A stretch of 25,442 nucleotides of DNA from assembly GCA_001914705.1 (NCBI GenBank), contig MNDB01000081.1:1-25442 (forward strand). The letters run 5' to 3'. The stretch comes from Actinobacteria bacterium 13_2_20CM_68_14 (GTDB lineage Bacteria > Actinomycetota > Thermoleophilia > Gaiellales > Gaiellaceae). Under the pieces are notes generated by a model. That model saw only the letters and a program-made list of their open reading frames with translations. It did not search any database and had not been told where the DNA came from. This document shows, in pieces, positions 14,604 through 22,770 of the stretch (position 1 is its first letter; every line of letters begins with the position of its first letter). The position numbers were made by a program, and so were the translations under genes.

Positions 14604-15088
14604 CCCGCGAAGTCGGCTGTGACCAGCGTCGCCCGTGCGAAGCCGCCGAAGGCGCCGATGGGGGTCGCGACGCCGATTCGGCGGAGCGTCGGGTCGAGCA
14701 GAACCGTGCGGTGGGGCGGACTCGCCAGCCAATGGGCGACTGTGTCGTTTGCCGACATGACGCCGCTTCCCCAGGCGAGGTTCTCGGCAAAGACGCGCCC
14801 TCGGACGCCGAACCGCGACATCCGAATGGCGAAGTTGCCGTGAGCGAAGTAGTCATGGACCAGCATGTCGCGAGAATGGGATCGCGCTGCGCGGGACAGA
14901 TTCGCGTCGACTTGCAGTTGTGGCAACAGGTGTCCGGTGCGTACCGTGTTGACGGCTGCGATGAGAGCGGTGTTCCGCGTGACAGACGCTGCGCCCCTCT
15001 CGGTCAGTGGACGCGCCAGAACCTCCGGCGCCGCCACGGCGACGCAAAGGACCACGGCGAAAACGGATAGTGCCCCCCGACAACGCAT
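14600..15088 (-). CDS. Secreted CAP-domain (SCP/YkwD-like) protein
   Basis: A 162-aa protein with an N-terminal signal peptide (hydrophobic LSVFAVVLCVAVAAPEVLA, cut near residue 25) and one CAP domain. The domain shows the first helix ALIAAVNTVRTGHLLPQLQV, the LSRAARSHSRDMLVHDYFAH block (a CAP-type histidine and Tyr-Phe-x-His), AENLAWG, and the C-terminal WLASPPHRTVLLDPTLRRIGV, typical of bacterial YkwD proteins. It is secreted; bacterial CAP proteins have no firmly established reaction. ATG at 15088 gives a standard signal peptide; no strong ribosome site precedes it, and a weak TAAAAC lies about 10 nt upstream. It converges on the response regulator with a 4-nt overlap. Confidence 0.88.
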   Translation of the reverse strand: MRCRGALSVFAVVLCVAVAAPEVLARPLTERGAASVTRNTALIAAVNTVRTGHLLPQLQVDANLSRAARSHSRDMLVHDYFAHGNFAIRMSRFGVRGRVFAENLAWGSGVMSANDTVAHWLASPPHRTVLLDPTLRRIGVATPIGAFGGFARATLVTADFAG

Positions 15089-15210
15089 CCGAAGCGCGGT
15101 GTTTTACCAGGCCGATCGGACGGTGACTAGCTCGAATGTCACGAAAAACGATGAATCGTGCGCTTTGTGCGAAGAAATCGCCGCGAGCTAGGTTCGTCGA
15201 CGGGCCGGGC

Positions 15211-15216
15211 TAGACT
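15211..15216 (+). promoter_or_regulatory. -10 box of tRNA-Pro
   Basis: TAGACT lies 10 nt before the mature 5' end of the tRNA, leaving a precursor of only a few nucleotides. No good -35 hexamer is visible at the right distance. Confidence 0.45.
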
Positions 15217-15226
15217 CGAACCCGCA

Positions 15227-15300
15227 CGGGGCGTAGCGCAGCCTGGTAGCGCATCCGCTTTGGGAGCGGAAGGTCGCCGGTTCAAATCCGGCCGCCCCGA
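15227..15300 (+). tRNA. tRNA-Pro (anticodon TGG)
   Basis: A full cloverleaf: acceptor stem CGGGGCG/CGCCCCG, discriminator A, D-arm with AGCCTGGTAGC, anticodon stem TCCGC/GCGGA with 7-nt loop TTTGGGA (anticodon TGG), and T-arm GCCGG TTCAAAT CCGGC. The C1:G72 pair is the bacterial tRNA-Pro identity feature. The 3' CCA is not encoded. A short T5 run follows at about 15324, without a clear hairpin. Confidence 0.97.
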
Positions 15301-15415
15301 CTAGAAAGCCCCGCCGCCGCGCCTTTTTGTTCATGCCGGATTGCGGTGAAGGCCGACCATTTCTGGGATTTCGGGCGTCCGCGCAGTTTCCAACAAACTG
15401 ACAAAAATTACTGCT

Positions 15416-15443
15416 TGAAACCCGGATGAATCCGTGTAAGGGT
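15416..15443 (+). promoter_or_regulatory. Putative promoter of the large secreted-protein gene
   Basis: TTGAAA (15416-15421), 16-nt spacer, TAAGGG (15438-15443). The start codon is about 35 nt further on, so this gene has a real leader with a ribosome site, unlike the leaderless genes elsewhere in the window. Confidence 0.4.
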
Positions 15444-15468
15444 AGCCGTCGACCTGGCCTGCGGCTAA
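15444..15468 (+). promoter_or_regulatory. Leader hairpin before the ribosome site
   Basis: TAGCCG, 13-nt loop, CGGCTA, immediately followed by the Shine-Dalgarno AAGGGAGAG. A comparable AGCC...GGCT arrangement precedes the ribosome site of the secreted 194-aa protein. Confidence 0.35.
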
Positions 15469-15478
15469 GGGAGAGATC

Positions 15479-17479
15479 ATGAGGTTTCGAGGTAGAGGTC
15501 GGCGGTGGGCCTCCGCGTCTGCCCTGGCCACACTCGCCGCGCTCACCGCGGCACTTTTGCTAGGGGCGCGGGCGGAGAACGCAGTGTCGGCGTCGACGTG
15601 CACGGACAGTCAACTCGTTCCAAATGTCGCCGAACTTCTGGTGTCGCAGGGCGCGCCTGGGTACGCGCGACTTGCGCGCGGAAAAGAGACGATCGTCCGC
15701 GCCTACCTGACGAACCCGACTACCTGCACACTCTCGAACAGGCAGTCGATCACCCCGGTTTCCGCGAGAGTCAGCGTGTCGTACTCGACGGGCGGCCCGG
15801 CCCCAGCCCAGACGACGGACTGGTGCGCAGCCGGGACGTGCTCGAACTACGCGCCGCTTGCCGGCAAGCTGGGCGCCGCTGCCCAGATCTACTCGACGTC
15901 GGACCCGATCTTCGTCATCCCGGACTTCTACCTCGCTCCGAATCCGCTGAACACAGGGGCGTACAACATCACCTTCACCCTGAAGATCACCTACAGCCGG
16001 AACGGCTCCACGACCTACAACACGACGACCGGGACAGAGACGAACGCGACCAAGACCGTGCCGGTCGACAAGAAGACGAACGCGCTCCGTGTGCTCATCG
16101 TGCCGATGGGCGACCCAACGAGCGCCAGCCCACAGTGGAGCTCCGCGGCCGAGACGACGCTCCAGAACGCGATGACGAACGCGGCGCGGGCCTTCCCCTT
16201 CCCGACCGGCATTTCACCTGCGCTGACGACAACAGCGACGGGCGGTGTCCGCTACGTCGTCAGCACGACACTCCTCGACGCCAAGTCGCTCGGGCTCTAC
16301 AAGACCTCGGGCTCCACGACGAAGTTCTGCGCCACGGGGGCCAACTGGAATACGAGCCAGGTCACGAGTGGCGCGTATGCCGGACACACGCTCAAGGCCG
16401 ACCTGCTCCAGAGGCTGGCTGACTACAACCTGTACAACAACCCGCCGGCAGATCTCGTGCTCGGTGTGGTCGACGGCGCGATCGCCTGGAAGAGCACCGA
16501 TGGGCTCGGCTGCGACGACGGCCGTGCCGCGGTCCCGGCCGCGGGCTCCCCGGGTCAGATCGCGTGGGTACGCGTGGCCAACCCGACGACGGGGACGGAT
16601 CCCTCGACGTACCCAACCCCGCTGCAGATGGAGCTCCTGCACCCGTTCGGAATCTCACGCACCGGGACCTTTCACTCCCCAAACGTGGAAGCCGACGCCC
16701 TGGAGCCCGACCACGGCTACAACGTGCTCCTTCGCAAGGTCATCTCGACGGCAAGCGGCGCCCTCGGCACCAACGACCACTCGATCATGAACTACAACAC
16801 GACGAGCATCCCGTACACGAAGGACAACACGCTGCTCGAGCCCGGCGACTGGAGCGATGCGCTCTGCGACCTCGGTGGCGTTGACAGCACGACCCCGGTG
16901 CCCTTCGCGAGCTGCTCGCTGAACTCGGCGCTCGGGACATCGCAGGGCGTTGCAGGCGGCCACATCTTCTACCAGCTCAGTGGCATCTGCACGGGCTTCG
17001 ATACGAACAACAACTGCACCGGGATTCGCGTCACGCAGGGCAAGGCAAACCAGCCCGGTGACGTCGAGACGGGGGTTCGCTGCGAACTCGGTAGCCCCCC
17101 GCTGCCCGCCTGCCCGCCGACAGACGGCGGATTCCATCTGCTGCTGTGCACTCAGCCGCCGATTGGTCCTGCCGTCCCGGACCCGTGCTCCGACGCGGCC
17201 AACGTCAAGAAGGACGTCGGGCTCGCGCTCCTGCCCGATGAGGGCCACGACGGCGGCACAGGACTCGACATCAAAATCCCCGACAGCATCGATGCGCTCG
17301 TCGAGATGGACTCCGCCTGGACAGACGCCGCTCTTACGCTGAACGGCGTAGAGGTATTCACGGGACAGTCGTCACCAGCTTCCCGGGCCCCGCCTGCTGC
17401 AACGGCCGTGCGATCGCCTTCGACGGGACCAATCTGTATACGACTGTCTCTCTGGGCTCCGCGGGCGAGAACCACCTGA
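15479..17479 (+). CDS. Large secreted protein, 5' part of a frameshifted gene (metzincin-like region)
   Basis: The N-terminal part of what should be one protein of about 1064 aa (15479-18672). A signal peptide (RWASASALATLAALTAALLL, cut near residue 38) precedes a Cys-containing secreted module. Around residues 384-399, MELLHPFG followed by TFHSPN looks like a metalloprotease HExxHxxG...H site whose first His is Met (M384), and HSIMNYN (434-440) resembles the metzincin Met-turn, so it may be a degraded protease fold. True coding stops near 17361: after residue 628 (about EVFTG) the frame gives arginine/serine/proline-rich nonsense to the stop at 17479, while the -1 frame continues sensibly. 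Ribosome site GGGAGAG lies 6 nt before the ATG. I know no named family for the whole. Confidence 0.8.
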   Translation: MRFRGRGRRWASASALATLAALTAALLLGARAENAVSASTCTDSQLVPNVAELLVSQGAPGYARLARGKETIVRAYLTNPTTCTLSNRQSITPVSARVSVSYSTGGPAPAQTTDWCAAGTCSNYAPLAGKLGAAAQIYSTSDPIFVIPDFYLAPNPLNTGAYNITFTLKITYSRNGSTTYNTTTGTETNATKTVPVDKKTNALRVLIVPMGDPTSASPQWSSAAETTLQNAMTNAARAFPFPTGISPALTTTATGGVRYVVSTTLLDAKSLGLYKTSGSTTKFCATGANWNTSQVTSGAYAGHTLKADLLQRLADYNLYNNPPADLVLGVVDGAIAWKSTDGLGCDDGRAAVPAAGSPGQIAWVRVANPTTGTDPSTYPTPLQMELLHPFGISRTGTFHSPNVEADALEPDHGYNVLLRKVISTASGALGTNDHSIMNYNTTSIPYTKDNTLLEPGDWSDALCDLGGVDSTTPVPFASCSLNSALGTSQGVAGGHIFYQLSGICTGFDTNNNCTGIRVTQGKANQPGDVETGVRCELGSPPLPACPPTDGGFHLLLCTQPPIGPAVPDPCSDAANVKKDVGLALLPDEGHDGGTGLDIKIPDSIDALVEMDSAWTDAALTLNGVEVFTGQSSPASRAPPAATAVRSPSTGPICIRLSLWAPRARTT

Positions 17480-18672
17480 TCCGCAAGATCACGACGAGCG
17501 GTGCGGCCTTGTCCTCGGTCGACACGGGAACGGTGATCGGCGCGCTCGCCTACAACTCCGGTCATCTCTACGGCGGAGATTACACCGGCAACGGCAATGT
17601 GTACGACATCAATCCCAGCGACGGCTCGAAGAGCGTTCTCTTCCCATTCACGGACCCTGGAAGCTGCCTCTTCGGCGGCAGTTACATCGACGGCCTCGAG
17701 TACAGGCCTACGGCGGGAAACCTCGCCCTCAGCGGCGATGCCTGCGACACCGTCTTCATCAAGAAGCTCGACGGAACCGATGTATCGCAGTTCAGCACTG
17801 ACAACAACTCGGGGATCAGCACGGACGGTGCCGGGGGTCTGTGGCTCGCCAGGCTCGATACTTCGACCGACAGCACTCGGCTTACTCACGTACCAGATCC
17901 ATCTACAGGCACGGTCAGCGGGGATGACATCATCATCTCCAACTACGAGGCCGAGGACGTCGCGTACGACAGCGTCACGTTTGCGCCCACGTGCGTCCTC
18001 TGGATGAACGAGGCAACGTTCGGCACGCCTGAGATCAAAGCCGTCGCGGTTCCGTGCGGCGCCCCCAGCAGCGGCCAGTCGGCCGCGGTGCAGACGACGA
18101 ATACGAAGTTCGTCTCGCTCTTCTTCACCTGCGGCCCTCCGAGCAATCTGACCGACGATAAGCCCACCTTCCCGCTCGCGAACGGGCTCCGGCCGGACGC
18201 AAGCGGTGAGGTGGTCGCCGCGTACACGGACAAGCTGTTCTGCAACGACGGCACGGACACTCCGAAGATAATCAGCGAGGCGAGCAACGGCTGGACGTCG
18301 ACCGGGCTGAACGACGCCCAGGCCGTCCAGACGGTGAACAGCGCGACGCCGAAGACGCCGATCGTCAATATCGCCTCGCCCCTCAACGGTTCGAAGTACC
18401 GGCGCGGCGAGTTCATCCACTACGAGGGCAGCGCGACCGATGGCGAGCAGGAATCGATAGTCACGGGGCTCCAGTGGTACTTCGACGGAACTCCGATCAG
18501 TCCTGAAGGCACTGGCACGCAGTCATTGGACAAGAAGCTCGCGGCTAACACGCCGCTGGGGAACCACACGATCACGCTCAAGGCAACTGACAACCAGACG
18601 AACGTCGGCTCCACGAGCGTGACGATCAGCATCGGGCCGGCGTTGTGCCCGTCGACGTCCAAATGTCCATAG
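17362..18672 (+). CDS. Large secreted protein, 3' part (beta-propeller-like and Ig-like region)
   Basis: A continuation of the preceding gene in the next frame, from GTVVTSFPGPACCNGRAIAF onward. It has no start of its own with a ribosome site; the first convenient codon is TTG 17509. Residues encoded by 17400-18050 carry propeller-like repeats (AIAFDGTNLYTTVSLG, VIGALAYNSGHLYGGDY, GISTDGAGGLWLARLD). The end, from about 18358 (PIVNIASPLNGSKY to GNHTITLKATDNQ), is an Ig/PKD-like beta-sandwich common in surface proteins. One extra G in the run at 17362-17364 would fuse it in frame with the 5' part. It could instead be read by -1 ribosomal frameshifting, but no classical slippery heptamer is visible. 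Confidence 0.75.
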   Translation, partial: GTVVTSFPGPACCNGRAIAFDGTNLYTTVSLGSAGENHLIRKITTSGAALSSVDTGTVIGALAYNSGHLYGGDYTGNGNVYDINPSDGSKSVLFPFTDPGSCLFGGSYIDGLEYRPTAGNLALSGDACDTVFIKKLDGTDVSQFSTDNNSGISTDGAGGLWLARLDTSTDSTRLTHVPDPSTGTVSGDDIIISNYEAEDVAYDSVTFAPTCVLWMNEATFGTPEIKAVAVPCGAPSSGQSAAVQTTNTKFVSLFFTCGPPSNLTDDKPTFPLANGLRPDASGEVVAAYTDKLFCNDGTDTPKIISEASNGWTSTGLNDAQAVQTVNSATPKTPIVNIASPLNGSKYRRGEFIHYEGSATDGEQESIVTGLQWYFDGTPISPEGTGTQSLDKKLAANTPLGNHTITLKATDNQTNVGSTSVTISIGPALCPSTSKCP

Positions 18673-18742
18673 GGCCAACCACAACCACGAAGATTTCTCT
18701 CGCCTTCGCCGTCAAGTGGAGAGATAGGAAGGGAGCGAGGAC

Positions 18743-19162
18743 ATGAAGCAACTTTTCCTGATGCTTACGGCGGCGCTTGCAGCGGCGGCGCTCGTGGCTG
18801 GAACCGGGTCGGCAAGCGATACGAAAGGCCCGCCTTGCACGAACGTCATCGCCGGTGACGCCGGGTACACCGGTGGAACGGTGACCGTGGTACTGACCCT
18901 GGACGCTCCAGCTTGTAGCGATGGGTCTTATCTCCTCGACATCAATAACCTCAGCGGGACCGCGCTGCTCGTCGGCGATGTAGTGCCGACGAGCGTCTCC
19001 GGAAGCTCAGTCACCTTCTCGTATACCTTCAGCGGGACGCCGCCCGACGGTGTTTGTCTAATCGCAAAGACGTATTACAAGAAACATCCGGCGGATCTTG
19101 CTCCGGACAGTGGCTGCATCGCCATACCCGCAGAATCTTCTGGCGCCACCGGCTTCAACTAA
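18743..19162 (+). CDS. Small secreted protein of unknown function (139 aa)
   Basis: I do not recognise a family. A clear signal peptide (MKQLFLMLTAALAAAALVAG, cut near residue 24) precedes a Ser/Thr/Gly/Val-rich mature domain of about 115 aa predicted to be a beta-sandwich (GGTVTVVLTLDAPAC, SGSSVTFSYTFSG). Four cysteines are spread through it and could form two disulfides after export. The ATG is preceded by AGGAAGGGAGCGAGG, an overlong purine tract, with a TCTCTC/GAGAGA hairpin just before it. It follows the large secreted gene by 70 nt on the same strand and may be co-expressed. It ends 4 nt before the convergent cyclase-like gene's true stop. Confidence 0.85.
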   Translation: MKQLFLMLTAALAAAALVAGTGSASDTKGPPCTNVIAGDAGYTGGTVTVVLTLDAPACSDGSYLLDINNLSGTALLVGDVVPTSVSGSSVTFSYTFSGTPPDGVCLIAKTYYKKHPADLAPDSGCIAIPAESSGATGFN

Positions 19163-19166
19163 CGAA

Positions 19167-22100
19167 CTAGACGAGGGAGCGGGCGCGGGCTGAGGTTTCC
19201 TCGGCTCGCTCTCGCTCCCCCGCCCTCTCCCAGGCCTCGGCGGCGATGTCGAGGGCGTCCGAGGCGGCCGGAGCCGCACCGACGTCGAGGAAGAGTGACG
19301 CGGCCTCTTCTGCTTTCGCGACCGCCTGGTCGAAGTCGCCCTGACGCAGACGAATCGACGCAATCGTCTGAATCGCGTCGGCAGTCGCGAGTGGATGCTT
19401 GATCGACTTCGCGACGTCGAGCGCCTTTTCACAAAACTCAAGGGCCTCGTCGAGCTCCCCGCAATGAACGAGTGTCTCGGCCAGCGTCGCATAACCGAGC
19501 CGCGTCTCAAGGATGTGGTCGCCTCGGTGAGCATCTCCCGGTGCATGTTCACGATCCCGAGGTTGATCAGGCAGCCGCCGATCTCTTCGACCGTCCCGAT
19601 CCGCTCGGCGAGTTCGAGGCCGCGGCTCAGCGCCTCTGCTGCCTCGTCGAGGCGGCCCAATTGGCGATAGGCGTCGCCGACGATCCGCATCGTCGTCGTG
19701 AGTCCACGCTGGTCATCGTTCTCCTCGAAGATCACGCGTGCCTCGAGCCCATGCGCGACGGCATCCTCGAACTGTCCAGCGAGGGTCTCCGCACGAGCCA
19801 GTTGCAGGAGGAGGCGACCGACGACGGGTGTCCGCCCCGACTGGACAGCTGCAAGTCCCGCTTGAAGAACCTCGATGGCCTGATCGACACGCCCCGCGAC
19901 GGACAAGGTCCAGCCCTGCTCGAGCCAGAGGAGGGTCGTATCGGCGACCTTCAGCTCCTCGCGTGAAAAGGCTTCCTCGACCTCCTGGAGCGCTTGCTTG
20001 TATTTCCCCTGCTTGCGCAGCGTGGAGGCGATCCCGCCCCAGGCGCGGACATCGACCGTCGTGTCGCGGACCGTCGAGTAGAGCTCGATCGCCTCGTCGT
20101 AGGCGCCGACCAGCTCGTAGAGGTCGGCGATGCTGAGCTGAATCTCGGGGAGGCGGTCGGACATCGCCGTGTCGGCCGCCGCGACCTCCGCTGCACGTTG
20201 CAGGTGGAGGATTGCCTCCTCATTCGCGAACAGCCGCTTCGCGCGCTCGCCGGCACGGACGAGGTAATCGAAGGCCTTCGGGCCGGCCTCTGCAAGGTAG
20301 AGATGCCGCGCGAGCAGGTCTATCGAGTTGTCGCCGGCGCCGTACAACCGCTCCGCGATATCGGCCACCTTCCGGTGGAGGTCGCGCCGGCGCCGTCTCA
20401 GGATGCGCGAATAGGCGGTGTCCTGGACGAGCGCGTGGTGGAACGAGAGCGCGCGTTCGCCCTCTTCCTGGATGTGGTCGAGGAACGCGCTCGCAACCAG
20501 GTGGTCGATCGCACCCGACAGGTCCGGCACGTCAGTGGCGACCTCTTCGAGGAGAGGCAAGGGGACGTGCCGTCCGATCACCGACGCCGTCTGGAGAGCG
20601 CTCGCGGCCGCACGTGGCAAGAGATCGATGCGAGCCGAGAGGACTTCCTCGATCGTCTCGGGGAGCGTCCTGGCGTCCCATCCAGGCCGCATCGTCCAGC
20701 CGCCGTTCTCGCGAACGAGCGCGTCCGTCTCGCGGAGCGAGCGCAGAAGCTCCTCGACGAAGAACGGGTTTCCCGCAGTCCGCCGGGCGACGAACGACGC
20801 GAGACCGGCGGGAGACGAGGATCCGAGGATGCTTTCGATGAGCGCGTCGACGCCCGACTCGCCGAGGCGCTCGAGCCGGATCGTGGTGCGCTCGGCGGCG
20901 ATCTCCCCAAGTACGCCGTCACCCTCTGGCCGCGCGATCAGGTAGAGCAGGACGGAAGCGCGCAGGCATAGGCTCGAGAGCTCCCCGGTGAGCGCGATGG
21001 TCGAGGCATCCGCCCAGTGCACGTCTTCGATCGCGATCACGAGCGGCTGCTCACGTGCGGCCGCTTCTACCCACACGGCAAAGGCACGATGAAGCGCCCG
21101 GCGGAACGCTTCCGGCTCGAGTCTTGCCGCGTCGCCGGAGTTATCGGTCGAGTTCAGGCCGAGCAGGCGCCCGAAGAATGGGAGCTCTTCGCGGATCCCG
21201 ATGCCGTCGAGCGCGCTGGCAAGACGGGCCGACGCTCCCTCGGGCGCGTCATCGATGCGGATTCCGGCGAAGTCCCGGAAAAGCTCGAGGTAAGGCCAAT
21301 ACGCAAGGCCCGCGCCGTAAGAGACACACCGGCCCTCCAGCCAGTGGAACCCTCGCTCCTCGGCGTGCGCCCGAGCGGCGGCAGTGAGCCTGGACTTGCC
21401 GACCCCAGGCTCACCGGTCAGCGCGACGACAGCGCCCGCACCGTAGGCGAGGCGGTCGAGGGTGTCGCTGAGCACGGCGAGCTCCTGCTCCCTGCCCACG
21501 AGCTCGGTCGAGACGCCCTTGCGGGTGGCCGAGCGCCCGTGTGCACGCTGCGCGACCAGTCGCCACGCCGGCACAGGCTCACTCTTGCCCTTGAGGGTGA
21601 GCTCACCGACGGGCTCGAAGTCGAAGCGGCTCTCCGCGAGCCGCACCGTCATCTCGCTCACATACGTCTCGCCCGGCGGTGCTGCGGACTCCAGGCGCTG
21701 AGCAAGGATGACGGAATCGCCGAGGACGGCATAGTCCATGCGCGCCTCGCTGCCAAGGATCCGAGCGATACCGTGCCCGGAGTTGACCCCGACGTGCAGC
21801 GTGAGTTCCGCGTCGTGAGGGAGGTCCGCGCAGAGCCGCGCCAGCTCGGAATGCATCTCGAGCGCCACGTGCAAGGCCCGCTCGGCGTCGTCCTCGTGCG
21901 TGACGGGGGCGCCGAACAGTGCCAGCAGCGCGTCGCCCGCGAACTTCTCGACATAGCCCTCGTAGCGCCCGACGATGCTGCTGAGGCCCGAGATGACCGG
22001 ATCGATGACCTCGAGCAGGTCCTCGGGATCGAGCCGGTCGGCGAGCGAGGTGAAGCCGGAGACGTCGGCGAACAAAGCGGTGATGAGGCGGCGCTCTTCT

Positions 22101-22375
22101 GGCAACTTGTCGCCCGCCTCGATGAGGACGTCTGCGACCTGTTCGGCGACGAAGCTACGGAGGGCGTCGGCGACGTCTCGCTCGGGTTCCTGCGGGGCCT
22201 GCGCTACCTCGCTCCTGGCTGCGCCGCAGTGTCCACAGAAGCCGGTGGCAGGGACGTTCTCGCCGCCGCAGGCGGCGCATGTCCACAGCGCGTCAGCCTG
22301 GGCGCCGCAGTGCCCACAGAAGCTCATTCCCTCCGGGTTTTCGCCTCCACAACTTCCGCAGGCCCAGGTAGCCAT
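19167..22375 (-). CDS. Zinc-ribbon / class III cyclase-like / AAA ATPase / TPR protein (frameshifted near the C-terminus)
   Basis: A multidomain regulator of about 1069 aa once one base is restored. Two tandem zinc ribbons (C6-x2-C9, C20-x2-C23; C33-x2-C36, C47-x2-C50) lead to a class III nucleotidyl cyclase domain (95-275) with metal-binding D104 (LFADVSGFT) and D148 (KFAGDALLALFG). The transition-state Arg is R226, but the partner Asn is I222 (GDSVILAQRLE). An AAA/NB-ARC-like ATPase follows (Walker A GEPGVGKS, 320-327; Walker B-like LVIAIEDVHWAD), then helical TPR repeats to the end. Near 19515-19525 the frame breaks after HREMLTEA. Restoring one base resumes TPR sequence (ETRLGYATLAETLVHCGELD) to the TAG at 19167; unrepaired, the frame runs on to 19058 with Arg/Ser-rich nonsense into the neighbouring gene. 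TAGACC lies 6 nt before the ATG. Confidence 0.85.
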
Positions 22376-22381
22376 GGCTCA

Positions 22382-22392
22382 GGTCTAGTCTA
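22382..22392 (-). promoter_or_regulatory. Overlapping -10 candidates of the cyclase-like gene
   Basis: On the minus strand TAGACT then TAGACC overlap by one base. TAGACC is 6 nt and TAGACT 11 nt from the ATG. Both predict an absent or very short leader. Confidence 0.4.
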
Positions 22393-22406
22393 GGCCGCGT
22401 CGCCTA

Positions 22407-22421
22407 GGCCGCTCCGCGGCC
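22407..22421. repeat. Short perfect hairpin downstream of the 53-aa gene
   Basis: GGCCGC, TCC, GCGGCC: a 6-bp stem with a 3-nt loop, 18 nt past the small gene's stop. There is no U-tract. It resembles the hairpin at 3672-3688 in stem pattern, loop and the AGG that follows (read on the minus strand). Confidence 0.35.
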
Positions 22422-22438
22422 TCTCTGGTCGGCCGACG

Positions 22439-22600
22439 CTAGGTTGGGCGATTGAAACCGCTTGCGTGACCCTCGACGTCGTCCTTGCCCGACTCGTCCC
22501 GGTCCTCCACGTGGCCGGCGTCTTCAGGGTCGTCGTCGATCTCCCAAGAGAGATCGAAAACCTTCGACTCACGGTTCGGATGCTTGGACTTCTCGGTCAT
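22439..22600 (-). CDS. Small acidic protein (53 aa) of unknown function
   Basis: No family is recognised. Starting at ATG 22600, with AGGAATC as a ribosome site 5-11 nt upstream, the protein is strongly hydrophilic and acidic: MTEKSKHPNRESKVFDLSWE, then a run rich in Asp and Glu, ending DDVEGHASGFNRPT. A longer in-frame start at 22696 exists but adds basic, unrelated residues. The acidic body with a conserved-looking DVEGH tail could be a peptide precursor or a small regulatory/interaction protein; no modifying enzyme is encoded nearby to support a RiPP. It lies between a terminator-like hairpin (22707-22732) and the cyclase-like gene on the same strand, 63 nt upstream of that gene, so co-transcription is possible. 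Confidence 0.65.
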   Translation of the reverse strand: MTEKSKHPNRESKVFDLSWEIDDDPEDAGHVEDRDESGKDDVEGHASGFNRPT

Positions 22601-22706
22601 CTTGATTCCTCGCGTGGATGCTACGTCGAACCACCAGACGGCGCCTGGCATTCGAATCTTCCGTTCGCGTTTCGCCGAGCCGAGTTCGTTCGACACGGCC
22701 TCAGAG

Positions 22707-22732
22707 AGAACCCCGCTGTGTGAGCGGGTTCT
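22707..22732. terminator. Bidirectional terminator-like hairpin
   Basis: AGAACCCCGCT, 5-nt loop, AGCGGGTTCT: about 10 pairs with one bulged C. It sits 39 nt past the stop of the secreted 194-aa gene on the minus strand and upstream of the 53-aa gene. T-richness is modest on both sides (TTAGTCAATT on plus, CTCT on minus). Confidence 0.55.
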
Positions 22733-22770
22733 TTAGTCAATTCTGATCCGGCGCCGTGGCGCGCAGGACG

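Noticed and set aside
17152..18420. 422-codon minus-strand frame opposite the secreted-protein gene
   Set aside because: The plus strand encodes propeller-like and Ig-like repeats there; the minus frame has Arg/Val/Ala shadow composition.
21017..22393. 458-codon plus-strand frame opposite the cyclase/AAA gene
   Set aside because: It mirrors the cyclase and ATPase motifs on the other strand and shows shadow composition (Arg/Ala/Glu/Leu) with no domain.
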